Shown piece after piece: positions 26,570 to 35,075 of a DNA stretch of 36,705 nt. The notes beneath the pieces were generated by a model. It did not search any database. It saw nothing but the letters and a program-made list of their open reading frames with translations, and was not told where the DNA came from. Source of the DNA: Gammaproteobacteria bacterium (lineage in GTDB: Bacteria; Pseudomonadota; Gammaproteobacteria; Tenderiales; Tenderiaceae). A program made the position numbers and the translations under genes. Within the stretch, counting starts at the first letter, position 1. Every line of letters begins with the position of its first letter. The stretch is taken from positions 1 to 36,705 of the forward strand of contig JAJRUN010000127.1 of the NCBI GenBank assembly GCA_024277755.1, read 5' to 3'.

Positions 26570-27679
26570 TCACTTCACATCAATAATCAGTCGTTCACTC
26601 GGTCTTCCAAAAAGACCATGACGACGATGACTCATTTGCCACTGAAAAGGATACTGCCCAGCGTCAAGCGGTGCCTGGACATTAAACCGGAATATTGCGT
26701 ACTCCCCTGGGGCAATCGTGTCAGCAGAGCTGACAGCAACACTGTCCACCGCCCAGGCCAAACTATCTTCAATTAACGTGACTAAAGAGATATCACCGGC
26801 ATGCCAGGCAAGCTTGCTGGAGTTCTTAAACTGCACCACCACCTCATGGGTCTCACCCAACAGCATGGTCTGAGCGATCTTTTGATAGACAAACTCAGAG
26901 CTATATGAAGCGTTTGCATTGCCAATGATCACAACATCAACAGGCGCAGAAACATCACCAAAAAAAGTATTATTTTGTCGCATCTGCCATTGAAAGGGGT
27001 ACACACCAGCGTGTTCAGGCGCTGTAAAGCTCGCACTGAAGCGGGCTATCTCACCTGGAGCAACATGCGCATCGGAATCAAGCTCAATATTATCCAGCCC
27101 CCAAACACCACTTTTAAGTGCCGCAAGCTGAAATCCCATCGCCCTACTCCAGGCTGTCGCACCAATATTTTCAACCCGAAAATCAGCGTTAAAGGACTGC
27201 CCGACAGCCACCTCAGCCGGAACAAGCTGCATGACAATACGGGCCTGTTTATCAGAGTGCTCAATCCGAACTGACTTAGCCATAGCCACCTCACCAAAAG
27301 ACTTACCATCAGGCCCTTGTAACTGCCAACTTAACTGCGCTATTCGGATCGATGCCGGAGCAGTCAAATCAAAACCAATCACCACCGACTCCCCTGGTGC
27401 AACAGGCGGATCAAACGGCCTTGCCGTGTCTATAGCACCCCATATTTTTCTCAGACCGGCCTCAGCCCAAATGATGCGATATCCCTTTTTAGCATCCCAA
27501 ACTGTCGCACCAACGTTTTTATACTTAATATTTACACTATACTTTTGGCCACTGACCATGTAATCAGTCACATCAAGAGACATTAGTTTTGAATGATCTG
27601 AACGCTCCGCCAGCACTGGCACTGCATTCAAAACAAGGCATAAAAAAAGTAAACAAGAGGATATTTTATTAAATAGCAT
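26570..27679 (-). CDS. secreted protein with three Ig-like (NBR1/FW-type) domains
   Basis: After a signal peptide (LLFLCLVLNAVPVLA) the 369-residue protein consists of three repeats of about 110 residues. Each has an NxGxxxW segment (KNVGATVWDAKKGY, ENIGATAWSRAMGF, KNSSKLAWHAGDIS), then VAPGE or IAPGE, and GxYPFQWQM or its variant LSWQLQGPDG, followed by FG. This matches the Ig-like domain of NBR1 (N_BRCA1_IG, four-tryptophan). In bacteria it is found in secreted proteins, probably for protein or glycan contacts. I prefer the ATG at 27679; a start at 27751 would put 24 non-signal residues in front. It lies between cti and the DUF3301 gene. Confidence 0.8.
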   Translation of the reverse strand: MLFNKISSCLLFLCLVLNAVPVLAERSDHSKLMSLDVTDYMVSGQKYSVNIKYKNVGATVWDAKKGYRIIWAEAGLRKIWGAIDTARPFDPPVAPGESVVIGFDLTAPASIRIAQLSWQLQGPDGKSFGEVAMAKSVRIEHSDKQARIVMQLVPAEVAVGQSFNADFRVENIGATAWSRAMGFQLAALKSGVWGLDNIELDSDAHVAPGEIARFSASFTAPEHAGVYPFQWQMRQNNTFFGDVSAPVDVVIIGNANASYSSEFVYQKIAQTMLLGETHEVVVQFKNSSKLAWHAGDISLVTLIEDSLAWAVDSVAVSSADTIAPGEYAIFRFNVQAPLDAGQYPFQWQMSHRRHGLFGRPSERLIIDVK

Positions 27680-27760
27680 GAGCTTACCCGTATTTCTGTA
27701 TGCACAAAACTGTACCCGGAAATAGCCGCCAACACCACATTCCAGCGACAAACCTTACAA

Positions 27761-30172
27761 TCAACGATTTTGATAACGATTCAAGTCAAACAACCCGGAT
27801 AAAACAAGCTTGTCACGCGCTTGCTTATCCTGAAACCAGTCAGCCAGCTGCCAGAAATCAGGATGGGTGCGCCTGACACCATACTGGTCAACAAATTTTT
27901 CATAATCCTCGAAATCCCGAATCATCGCACAGCGTTTGGTAAACGCTTCAATCTCTGACAGCGCAACGGAAAAAAAGAAATTGGGGTAAGAACCCTCCAG
28001 CCAAGTCACCACGGTCATCGAATCTTTATCAATATCGGAGCGATCACGCTCATTCTCATCGGCCAGAAAAGAGGTCACGTTTTTGTAGGCCTTGTCACGG
28101 ATGAGCGTATAGGCCAGGTCATTTTCCGGCCTGTTGGTTCTCACCCGCACAAAGGCGACATCAGGAAAGGCATGCAGGCTTTCGCCTTGCAACTGTGCAA
28201 TTCTTGCCATGGCGTCGTCGGCCCTTTTCGCAGCAATTTCTGCGGCTGCGACTTTACAATTGACGGAGCCACAGCGATTAATGGATTCGGCATACTGTGT
28301 CACATCTGCAAGCCTGTTTTTTATGTGCTGATAAAGCTCTTGCTGCGGATCATCTGTTTGGTAACCAATCACAGACTCAGTACTCAACCACGCCTGCGGC
28401 GCGGAAAAAAGCTCTTCAACCGTACTTCGCTGGCCAACATACCAGGTATCACGTATCGCCTTGCGTCTGTTTGCCGGAAGAAAGGCGAGAAAATAATCTT
28501 CACCTTCCATGCGCAAAAAATCCATGTAGATTCGGGTGCTCATTCGATGCCCCAGATTGCCATAGATGTTAAACCCGGCCACCAGCAGATAATGGATGCG
28601 CTCAAACAGCGGGTAGTCAATCACCCAGGCTGTTTCCGGTTTTTCACCCACCAGGCCGTAAGCCACCGAGCCACTGTCAAAATGGCGAAAAACAGTCAGT
28701 GCGGCATTAGGGTTGTGACCATCACCGTCCCAGATAAAATTCATGGCATGCTCCAACTCGTGAGTGCCGATGGTCTTGAACCAGGCCTGTTTGCTCTCCA
28801 TGTAACGCCGCTGCCCTTTCCAGTAATCTGTCCAGATACGCAGCAATTCAAAGTTGCTACCGCCATCCGCAGGAACTTGCAGTTCATCCGCCATTTCACC
28901 AATAAACTGCGCATTATTGGTAATCACTGACTGGTTCGGATCGAAGAACATAATCCAGAACCTGTCTTCAATCACATCCAGGGCAATCTGTCCGCGACAG
29001 ACCGGGCCTTTAATAAAACCTTCAATAAAAAAGTACGCATCATCCAGCAAAAATCGATAACGTGACTCTGTGGGCAGGGCGGCAAACACTTTGAACGGAT
29101 TGGAAGCGATCTGCGTTTCGTAGGATGGCAGTTGATCCACTTCATAATCGGTTGTCAGAAAAAGTTCACGATAACGCTGCATGCGCGCATCTGAAAACTC
29201 ATAGACAATATGATTTTTGGCCACGATGGATGGCTGATATCTCAACAAGCGGTAATAAAACGGCGTAGCGCCCGGATCATCATAGGGTCGAACCGTCGGA
29301 ATTTCATTGATAGCCTCCCCTGGCGGTGTAGTGGAACGCACCAAACGATAAAACTCGCGTGCCGGAGACGCAGAAAAATGGATATGCGCATGAAACAGAT
29401 GCTCATAGAGATAACGACTGACCAGGCGTTGTTTGTTGGACGGCTGGTTAAAAAACATTTCCCACTGTTTTATTTGCGGCAACACCGTGGAAACGGCGCT
29501 GGATGACGGCGACACAGATGCGCCCTGGGCCAGCCAGGAGACTAAGGTCCGGTACTCCTTTTTCGACAGGTTTGGCATTGCATAGGGCATGCCCCACAGT
29601 GGATTCTTCTGCGCAAAATCATCCATCGTTTCCAGCGTCGGGCAGATCTCTTCCCGATCAAGCCCCAGAGAAAAGCTCTCCGGCAACAGATCCTGAGTCG
29701 GTTGCGGGTGTTGCTGCTTCAAGCGCAACAGGTGATACAACACCGAGTTTTGCAGATTGTTTTTCGGACTCTTCCCCGCCTCGTTCAGTACCGCAGAGAA
29801 ACCACGCGCGCGCCACTGATCTGTCGTTTTGGCATCAATAAACAGCCGTGTCGGCTGCATGGTGGTGAGGCGCCTGGGTTCATAGATACGCTCTTCACTG
29901 GCACCGCGTTGCAGCCCTTCTATGGATGAGAGCTTCAACTGGCAGGGGGCATCGTAACAGCCGTGACACACCACACAGCGGCGCTCCAGAATTGGTTTGA
30001 CCTGCTGTTCGAACAGCACCGGCTCATCCAGCAGGGACAACTCAAGATCAGCCGCCATTGAGCCACCCTCCATGAAGTGAGGCGGCCCCCAATTCATATA
30101 GAGAAGAGCAATCGACAACAGGGTGACAAATGAAACTATCTGCACCCGTTTGCTGACGGCTATTTTTAACAT
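27761..30172 (-). CDS. cti: fatty acid cis/trans isomerase
   Basis: Cti is a periplasmic haem protein that converts cis-unsaturated acyl chains of membrane phospholipids to trans, stiffening the membrane under solvent or heat stress. The 803-residue protein has an N-terminal hydrophobic segment (residues about 12-26) and the c-type haem motif CVVCH at 66-70. The family's long C-terminal part follows, with GASEERIYEPRRL, PYAMPNLSKKEYRTLVSWLAQGA, LDVIEDRFWIMFFDPNQS and YPLFERIHYLLVAGFNIYGN. Length fits Pseudomonas and Vibrio Cti (about 760-790). The preceding nuclease-like gene ends six bases before its ATG. The cis substrates come from FabA/FabB, also in this window. Confidence 0.95.
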   Translation of the reverse strand: MLKIAVSKRVQIVSFVTLLSIALLYMNWGPPHFMEGGSMAADLELSLLDEPVLFEQQVKPILERRCVVCHGCYDAPCQLKLSSIEGLQRGASEERIYEPRRLTTMQPTRLFIDAKTTDQWRARGFSAVLNEAGKSPKNNLQNSVLYHLLRLKQQHPQPTQDLLPESFSLGLDREEICPTLETMDDFAQKNPLWGMPYAMPNLSKKEYRTLVSWLAQGASVSPSSSAVSTVLPQIKQWEMFFNQPSNKQRLVSRYLYEHLFHAHIHFSASPAREFYRLVRSTTPPGEAINEIPTVRPYDDPGATPFYYRLLRYQPSIVAKNHIVYEFSDARMQRYRELFLTTDYEVDQLPSYETQIASNPFKVFAALPTESRYRFLLDDAYFFIEGFIKGPVCRGQIALDVIEDRFWIMFFDPNQSVITNNAQFIGEMADELQVPADGGSNFELLRIWTDYWKGQRRYMESKQAWFKTIGTHELEHAMNFIWDGDGHNPNAALTVFRHFDSGSVAYGLVGEKPETAWVIDYPLFERIHYLLVAGFNIYGNLGHRMSTRIYMDFLRMEGEDYFLAFLPANRRKAIRDTWYVGQRSTVEELFSAPQAWLSTESVIGYQTDDPQQELYQHIKNRLADVTQYAESINRCGSVNCKVAAAEIAAKRADDAMARIAQLQGESLHAFPDVAFVRVRTNRPENDLAYTLIRDKAYKNVTSFLADENERDRSDIDKDSMTVVTWLEGSYPNFFFSVALSEIEAFTKRCAMIRDFEDYEKFVDQYGVRRTHPDFWQLADWFQDKQARDKLVLSGLFDLNRYQNR

Positions 30173-30178
30173 TTGGCT

Positions 30179-31428
30179 TTAACCGACTACCTTGGCGATT
30201 TTTTTTAGCGTCTCTTTACTATCACCAAAGGTACAGATTGCATCACAATGTCTACGCAGATCTGAAAAGAGAATGTAGTGGATCTCTATATTGTTTGCCT
30301 TGATGGATGGGCGACTGAGTTGCAAGATCAGCTCCTTTTCACGTTTATCGGGAATAATCAAAAAAAGTGTCGAGGGGGCTTCGGGGAATGAGAAGTGCAA
30401 GTCGGTAAGCCTGAGTATCCCGGAGTATATTGATGTGCTCTTCTCCACTTCAAAGGCGCTGACTATATTGTTTGTGCCCTTCTGAAACCAGATAACATCG
30501 ATTAACGCAATGGTACTTTTAGTCTCTTTATCAACATCGATATCGGGAAATTTTTGCAAACTAATGAATGAAAAATGGTTTCCTTCATGGCAGCGCGAGC
30601 GATCATTGGATGCACTGATCACATCATAACCCAGCGAGCCACCAATTTTCAGCAGATGATATTGCATCTCCGTGTGCAGATCCTCCTCCTCTTTTTCGTT
30701 CACCACTTCGGTGTGACGTTTTTTCAGCAGCCGCTCTATTTTTAGCTTTTCTTTATCAGACAACTCCCCCTCATCACCCACCATGATTTTTTTAACACCA
30801 ATATCAAACAGAAAACCACCAAATGCCCCAAGGTCTTTGGAGAGGGCGTTTTTGTACTGACTGTTCTTTTCCAGAATCACTTCCCGCATGCGAAGATATT
30901 CCTGCCATGATCCCAACTTCACTTTGTCTTTAAACAGGTGGTTAAAACCATTCACAATAGCGGTATTGAAAGGAGGAATAATCTCCGGGTGGAGAAAGTA
31001 GAGGATATTGGCCACCGCTGGACCAAGCCCTTTAATTTTGCGCTGATCAAGGTTGATGATCTCTTTTATGATCTGCTCTTCTTTTGTCGCGTGGGTGCAG
31101 CTTTCGAGAAACTGGGCAAAGGCCACTTTGTTCCCCTCGTTCTCATAGATATCAGGGATTCTAAGCTTTGGCTTCCAATAAAAAGCATGGGACGCGCCCA
31201 TGAAGACCTGCTTTGCTCAGTGATGCAGTTTAAAACGAACTCCAGTGAGGAGCCTTTATAGTCATTGCCGAAGCTGCCATTTTTAATATCATTAACAACA
31301 TCCCTGACCCCGCGACGGATTGAACGAAAGGCCTTGAGGCGCTCTTCATTATTGATGAACCAGGTGTTAAAAACTGACTCGTCATCCGATTTATAGGCCT
31401 CAATTAGCCCTTTCAGTTCTCTACTCAT
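30179..31428 (-). pseudogene. helix-hairpin-helix plus PD-(D/E)XK-like nuclease protein, frameshifted
   Basis: Two overlapping frames form one gene of about 415 codons. The first (31428 down to about 31220) runs from MSRELKGLIEAYKSDDES to LNCITEQ. The second (31216 to 30179) continues KQVFMGASHAFYWKPKL to the stop. One extra A in the short A run near 31217-31219 would join them as CITEQ-x-QVFMGASH. In the second part, KIKGLGPAVANILYFLHPE looks like a helix-hairpin-helix of the DNA-glycosylase kind. A charged helix follows. ALIDVIWFQKG and AFEVEKSTSIYSGILRLTDL then resemble the D and ExE/K strands of a PD-(D/E)XK nuclease core. I do not recognise a named family. It abuts cti (6 bp). It may be a decayed gene, programmed frameshift or assembly error. 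Confidence 0.65.
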
Positions 31429-31525
31429 TTCATCTCTCTTAATCTATCTATTCCAACATCCATTCGTGGATCTCAATCACGTGCCACAACAACCCGCAAT
31501 ATTACCTTCAGAATATCTCTTTTAT

Positions 31526-32731
31526 TTACCCTCCATCGGGTATCGCAAACACCACCACTAGCAGCAATAAAATGCTAATCAAAACAAAAAAGACACGTTG
31601 CATAAGACTCCCCCGTCCACGCGAAACAATCAGTGCCACCAGACATTGCAGCAGGTAATACAGCGCGAAGGCACGCGAAGCAATGGTAATAATTTCAAAG
31701 ATACTGGCTGACCAGACGAGAATAATGGCCACCGTAGCCACCAGTAAATACCCCACACCTGGTGTCAGGCGACGACTGAACTCAGACAACAAACCACCAG
31801 AACCTGCAGTATCCGCGACCGCAGCACTAAACTGACTCATCACCGCCGCCACAATTAACATCGCAGGCAAAACCGAGGCCACAAGGGCAGAAAGTTCAAT
31901 AATGGCGGTTTCATCACGCGACTCATGAAAATCACCCAGTAGTGGCAATGCCAACCCGATAAATAACAGGTAGATGACTGCCGATAGAATCTGCGCATAA
32001 CGCATTGTACGGATACGCGTCTCGGCATCATATTCTGATCCAAGATAACGGGAAGTTTCAAACCCCTGAATGATTAACAGAATACCGGCTAACAAACCCA
32101 GGGCATAAGGCCAATCCTCTACAGGACGATAATTAATCTCATTTTCAGCTTGTGCCAACCAGTTAATATCGAACCAGGCCAACCCGACCAGCAATGCGGC
32201 AATAATCGCCAGTTTGATATTTACAGCCGTCTTTTCCAGACTTTCCAAACCACCTAACCCACGCCACAGTCCCATCAGCGCGATAAAAACCAGTATCACC
32301 GTAGTTATTATGTTGGCAAAAAATTCGCTCTCAATCTCCACGGCCCGCAACACAAAAGAGGCCAGCAAACGCAGATAAAATGCGACTGAAATAACATAGG
32401 CAATACTCAATACCAAACCAGAAAAACGTTCGATAGCAAACAGCAAGCGCGAGCCTTGCCCCTCATTCAGCATAGGCTCGGCATAGCGAATATTGTAACG
32501 AATGACCTCTCCAATCCCATAGGCCACTAACACGATGCCTGACATTGCCAGCAATGCCCAACTGTTAACAGCGTGGGACAATAATGGCGCTGCCACCAAA
32601 AAGCCACTACCAATAATTGATGCCAACGGTGTCACTGTTGCTCGCCAATCACGCGATTGTAAAAATCGTGGACGAAACAATATCGCAACCACCACAATAG
32701 CAACCGCAAGCAGTAACGTATTTTCAAACAC
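31526..32731 (-). CDS. APC-superfamily-like membrane transporter
   Basis: The 401-residue protein is almost entirely hydrophobic, with about eleven membrane segments. The first two (LLLAVAIVVVAILF and SIIGSGFLVAAPLLSHAV) include a GSGFLVAAP break like the IGxG helix break of amino acid/polyamine/cation permeases. QGFETSRYLGSEYDAETR resembles the APC loop GFE/ayl. The substrate is unknown. The start is GTG at 32731 with only a weak purine stretch upstream. It is the last gene of a minus-strand run patatin, cytochrome c, lycopene-cyclase-domain protein, permease, with 123 bp before it. Confidence 0.72.
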   Translation of the reverse strand: MFENTLLLAVAIVVVAILFRPRFLQSRDWRATVTPLASIIGSGFLVAAPLLSHAVNSWALLAMSGIVLVAYGIGEVIRYNIRYAEPMLNEGQGSRLLFAIERFSGLVLSIAYVISVAFYLRLLASFVLRAVEIESEFFANIITTVILVFIALMGLWRGLGGLESLEKTAVNIKLAIIAALLVGLAWFDINWLAQAENEINYRPVEDWPYALGLLAGILLIIQGFETSRYLGSEYDAETRIRTMRYAQILSAVIYLLFIGLALPLLGDFHESRDETAIIELSALVASVLPAMLIVAAVMSQFSAAVADTAGSGGLLSEFSRRLTPGVGYLLVATVAIILVWSASIFEIITIASRAFALYYLLQCLVALIVSRGRGSLMQRVFFVLISILLLLVVVFAIPDGG

Positions 32732-32854
32732 CTGACGTCATCTCTTCCACTTTTCGCTCAGACTTGTCATGATTCTGCTACGCCTTTCCTTGCCTAGGGT
32801 TAATCTAAGGAGCCTTTGAATCCGTCTATGAATGCTCAGCAATAATTTTTCCAA

Positions 32855-33556
32855 CTATTCAGCACTGCCCAGTTTCTTCCAGGTGAAATGTTCATAAACC
32901 CCCGACCAATACATACCAAAACCAATAGCAAACAATAACTCTTCGATAGGCATAAACCCAATGGTGATGCCTGATAACACATCCATGTTCCATACCCGGT
33001 CGATATATCCCGGCGCACTCCACTCCAACCCAGCCAGAAAGATGGCGTAGTAAACCAAAAACAGTAACCCGCCGATCCAGGTTTTTCGTTTCAGATCCGG
33101 TCGACAAAGCATCGTTGCCGCTGCGCCGGCAAACATAGCAATGATGGAGGGATAAATGGGGTTCCAGGGAAAGAAGTAAAGCGCCACAAAAACCACAAAG
33201 GGGGCTGAAAGAGCTTTGTAGTGATGCCGATGCTGATGATGTCCACGCACACACGCCCCTACCACTTGAGGTATCTTCTGGCTCAACAGATTATAAAATA
33301 CCGACGCAATCCCACCAATACCGAAGCAGAAAATCAGGCTTTCGATATCAAATCCAGTGTTCTCTGCCAGATCAAACAGACTTGGCGGCATCCAGTATTC
33401 CGGCACAAACAGCGGTTCACTTAATCCAAACGGTGTGGTGAACAGGCTGGCCCACAACATCGCCCGCCGTTGCGCAGGAAAACGCCAGTAGATCAGCGCC
33501 CAGGGAATCAAAAATGCGCTTGACCAAAGCAACCAAATATAGTGATCAGATAGCAT
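32855..33556 (-). CDS. lycopene-cyclase-domain integral membrane protein
   Basis: The 233-residue protein has about seven membrane helices in two related halves. The second half has DVLSGITIGFMPIEELLF and GFGMYWSGVYEH, matching the PxE motif region of CrtYcd/CarR-type lycopene cyclase domains. The first half has a divergent copy (FDIESLIFCFGIGGI) without the proline. A His-rich loop (GHHQHRHHYK) lies between the halves. No other carotenoid gene is present in the window, so a role other than lycopene cyclisation is quite possible. The ATG at 33556 has AGAGAG seven bases upstream. It follows the cytochrome c gene by 28 bp. Confidence 0.72.
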   Translation of the reverse strand: MLSDHYIWLLWSSAFLIPWALIYWRFPAQRRAMLWASLFTTPFGLSEPLFVPEYWMPPSLFDLAENTGFDIESLIFCFGIGGIASVFYNLLSQKIPQVVGACVRGHHQHRHHYKALSAPFVVFVALYFFPWNPIYPSIIAMFAGAAATMLCRPDLKRKTWIGGLLFLVYYAIFLAGLEWSAPGYIDRVWNMDVLSGITIGFMPIEELLFAIGFGMYWSGVYEHFTWKKLGSAE

Positions 33557-33584
33557 CGTTATCTCTCTTCAATCGTACCGCAAG

Positions 33585-33974
33585 CTAATAGATGCCAGCC
33601 TTGCGCTGCTGGCGACGCACATAGGCGATAATATGTCCAACCTGTTGCGGTGAAACATTGGCAATCGGCGGCATATCACCAAAGTGCCAATGATGCTGTT
33701 TGGTTCCATCTTTCACCGCCCAGTAAAACGCCAGATCTGCGTGATGGTTGGGGTGATAGAATTTATGTATCAACGGCGGCCCCTGATCAGTGCCCTTGGC
33801 TGCCTTTCCATGGCAGCGAGAACACTGAGCACGAAACAGAACCTTGCCCTTTTCTGCATCGGCGACAAAATCGCCCCCCGGCAGCAGCTGTGCTTGCCCG
33901 GTGTTCGGCGCATCGCAGCCACTTAGCATCATGCCGATGCCAAGCAAAAATAAAAGAACAATATTTTTCACCAT
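33585..33974 (-). CDS. mono-haem cytochrome c lipoprotein
   Basis: The 129-residue protein begins with a lipoprotein signal (LLFLLGIGMMLSGC, lipidated Cys20). It has one class I haem site, CSRCH at 51-55, with a probable distal ligand Met101 in HFGDMPP. A His-rich stretch (HKFYHPNHHADL, KQHHWHFG) surrounds it. It should be anchored to a membrane on the periplasmic side and carry single electrons. I chose the ATG at 33974, with GGAG nine bases upstream, over a reading from 34010 that would bury the signal peptide. It lies between patatin and the lycopene-cyclase-domain gene in one apparent operon. Confidence 0.88.
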   Translation of the reverse strand: MVKNIVLLFLLGIGMMLSGCDAPNTGQAQLLPGGDFVADAEKGKVLFRAQCSRCHGKAAKGTDQGPPLIHKFYHPNHHADLAFYWAVKDGTKQHHWHFGDMPPIANVSPQQVGHIIAYVRRQQRKAGIY

Positions 33975-34016
33975 CTTTACAGTCTCCAAATCACATTCAC
34001 TTCCAACCAAAATACC

Positions 34017-34913
34017 TTATTCACTGGCAATAGTCGTCAGCCTTTCCGGGGCTGTACGCAGTGTTTCGATATGCGGGCCTAAAAGTTGTTCTGTCTGCCC
34101 CTTCGCAATCATTTGCACCTTCACACCACCGTCACTCAGTGGCCAGCTTATTTCAGGCAGATCGGGTTCTATTACCACAACAGGCACGCCGCAACCACAA
34201 CGACAATGATGAACAGCAATGGCCTGATTGCTTAGATACCACGGGCGCTTGCGATAAAGCAGCAGATAAAGAATTTCCACCAATGACCACGGCTGCCGCA
34301 ATGCGTGTTCCAGACCTTCCGGCCCTTCACGGAAAACCGACGCATGATGAACGATCAAGGCATCGAGCTTATGCCGGCAACAGATTGCCTCTGTAGAGGC
34401 CAACTTAATCGTTGCGCCATCACTATAGAACTCTCCGTCAATCTCCACCGGCCGGTACAACACGGGCATGGCAGCACTGGCCATAATGCGAGGCGCCAGA
34501 TCACCTGACGAGAACAATGTCTTTCCACCCTGCGTCAGGTTGGTGGCAAGGGAATAAAACGGAATGGGACACGTTTCGAAGGTCTGCGCAGTGAGATTGC
34601 TACGAATAAAATCGATGGCCGCCGTGTTACCCGAAATACCGGTATAGCCCCTGCCCTTGCGCACTGCCATCTGCCAGATAAAACGTGCCCATGAATCTGG
34701 CGCCCAATAATCGTTTGTCTCTACATTGGCAATACGTTGTGCCCATTGATGCAGATCTGTACCACTGGCATAAACACCCCCCACCAGAGCACCGGCACTA
34801 CAACCGGCGATGGCACCAATCTCAACACCCAGCTTTTCCAGCGCGAGTAAAAAGCCGGTATGGGCAAACACCCCCCGGCCACCCCCGGAACTCAACACCA
34901 CACCGACCTTCAT
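34017..34913 (-). CDS. patatin-like phospholipase
   Basis: The 298-residue protein has the full patatin catalytic set: oxyanion loop SSGGGRGVFAHTGFL (residues 8-22), nucleophile elbow GCSAG (Ser39) and catalytic Asp165 in YSDGAT. It belongs to the RssA/YchK-like cytoplasmic group; no signal peptide is visible. It should hydrolyse acyl esters of phospholipids or similar lipids. A CC-rich segment (CRCGCGVP, about 235) near the C terminus is unusual and may bind metal. A possible 15-codon ORF ends four bases before its ATG. It appears to be the first gene of a run with the cytochrome c gene (42 bp gap). Confidence 0.9.
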   Translation of the reverse strand: MKVGVVLSSGGGRGVFAHTGFLLALEKLGVEIGAIAGCSAGALVGGVYASGTDLHQWAQRIANVETNDYWAPDSWARFIWQMAVRKGRGYTGISGNTAAIDFIRSNLTAQTFETCPIPFYSLATNLTQGGKTLFSSGDLAPRIMASAAMPVLYRPVEIDGEFYSDGATIKLASTEAICCRHKLDALIVHHASVFREGPEGLEHALRQPWSLVEILYLLLYRKRPWYLSNQAIAVHHCRCGCGVPVVVIEPDLPEISWPLSDGGVKVQMIAKGQTEQLLGPHIETLRTAPERLTTIASE

Positions 34914-34917
34914 TTTG

Positions 34918-34965
34918 TTACCCTGCCAGTGATGAATCGTTTAAACAAACAGAATTATGCATCAT
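34918..34965 (-). CDS. possible 15-codon leader ORF before the patatin gene
   Basis: ATG ATG at 34965 is preceded by GAGGTG at a good distance. The frame encodes 15 residues (MMHNSVCLNDSSLAG) and stops at TAA four bases before the patatin ATG. It could couple translation of the two or be chance. No repeat of a single regulatory codon is seen. Confidence 0.25.
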   Translation of the reverse strand: MMHNSVCLNDSSLAG

Positions 34966-35075
34966 CTCAATTCACCTCTTTATGATTATTTTTGCACACG
35001 CTTATTGCCCGCATTTATCAAATGCCAACTGGGCGCATAATAATCAATTTTTATTTCAGCAATACTGGAAAAAAT

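Noticed and set aside
35007..35034. Hairpin downstream of the cls-like gene as a terminator
   Set aside because: The stem (GCATTT/AAATGC with outer GCCC/GGGC) is real, but no T run follows on the minus strand.
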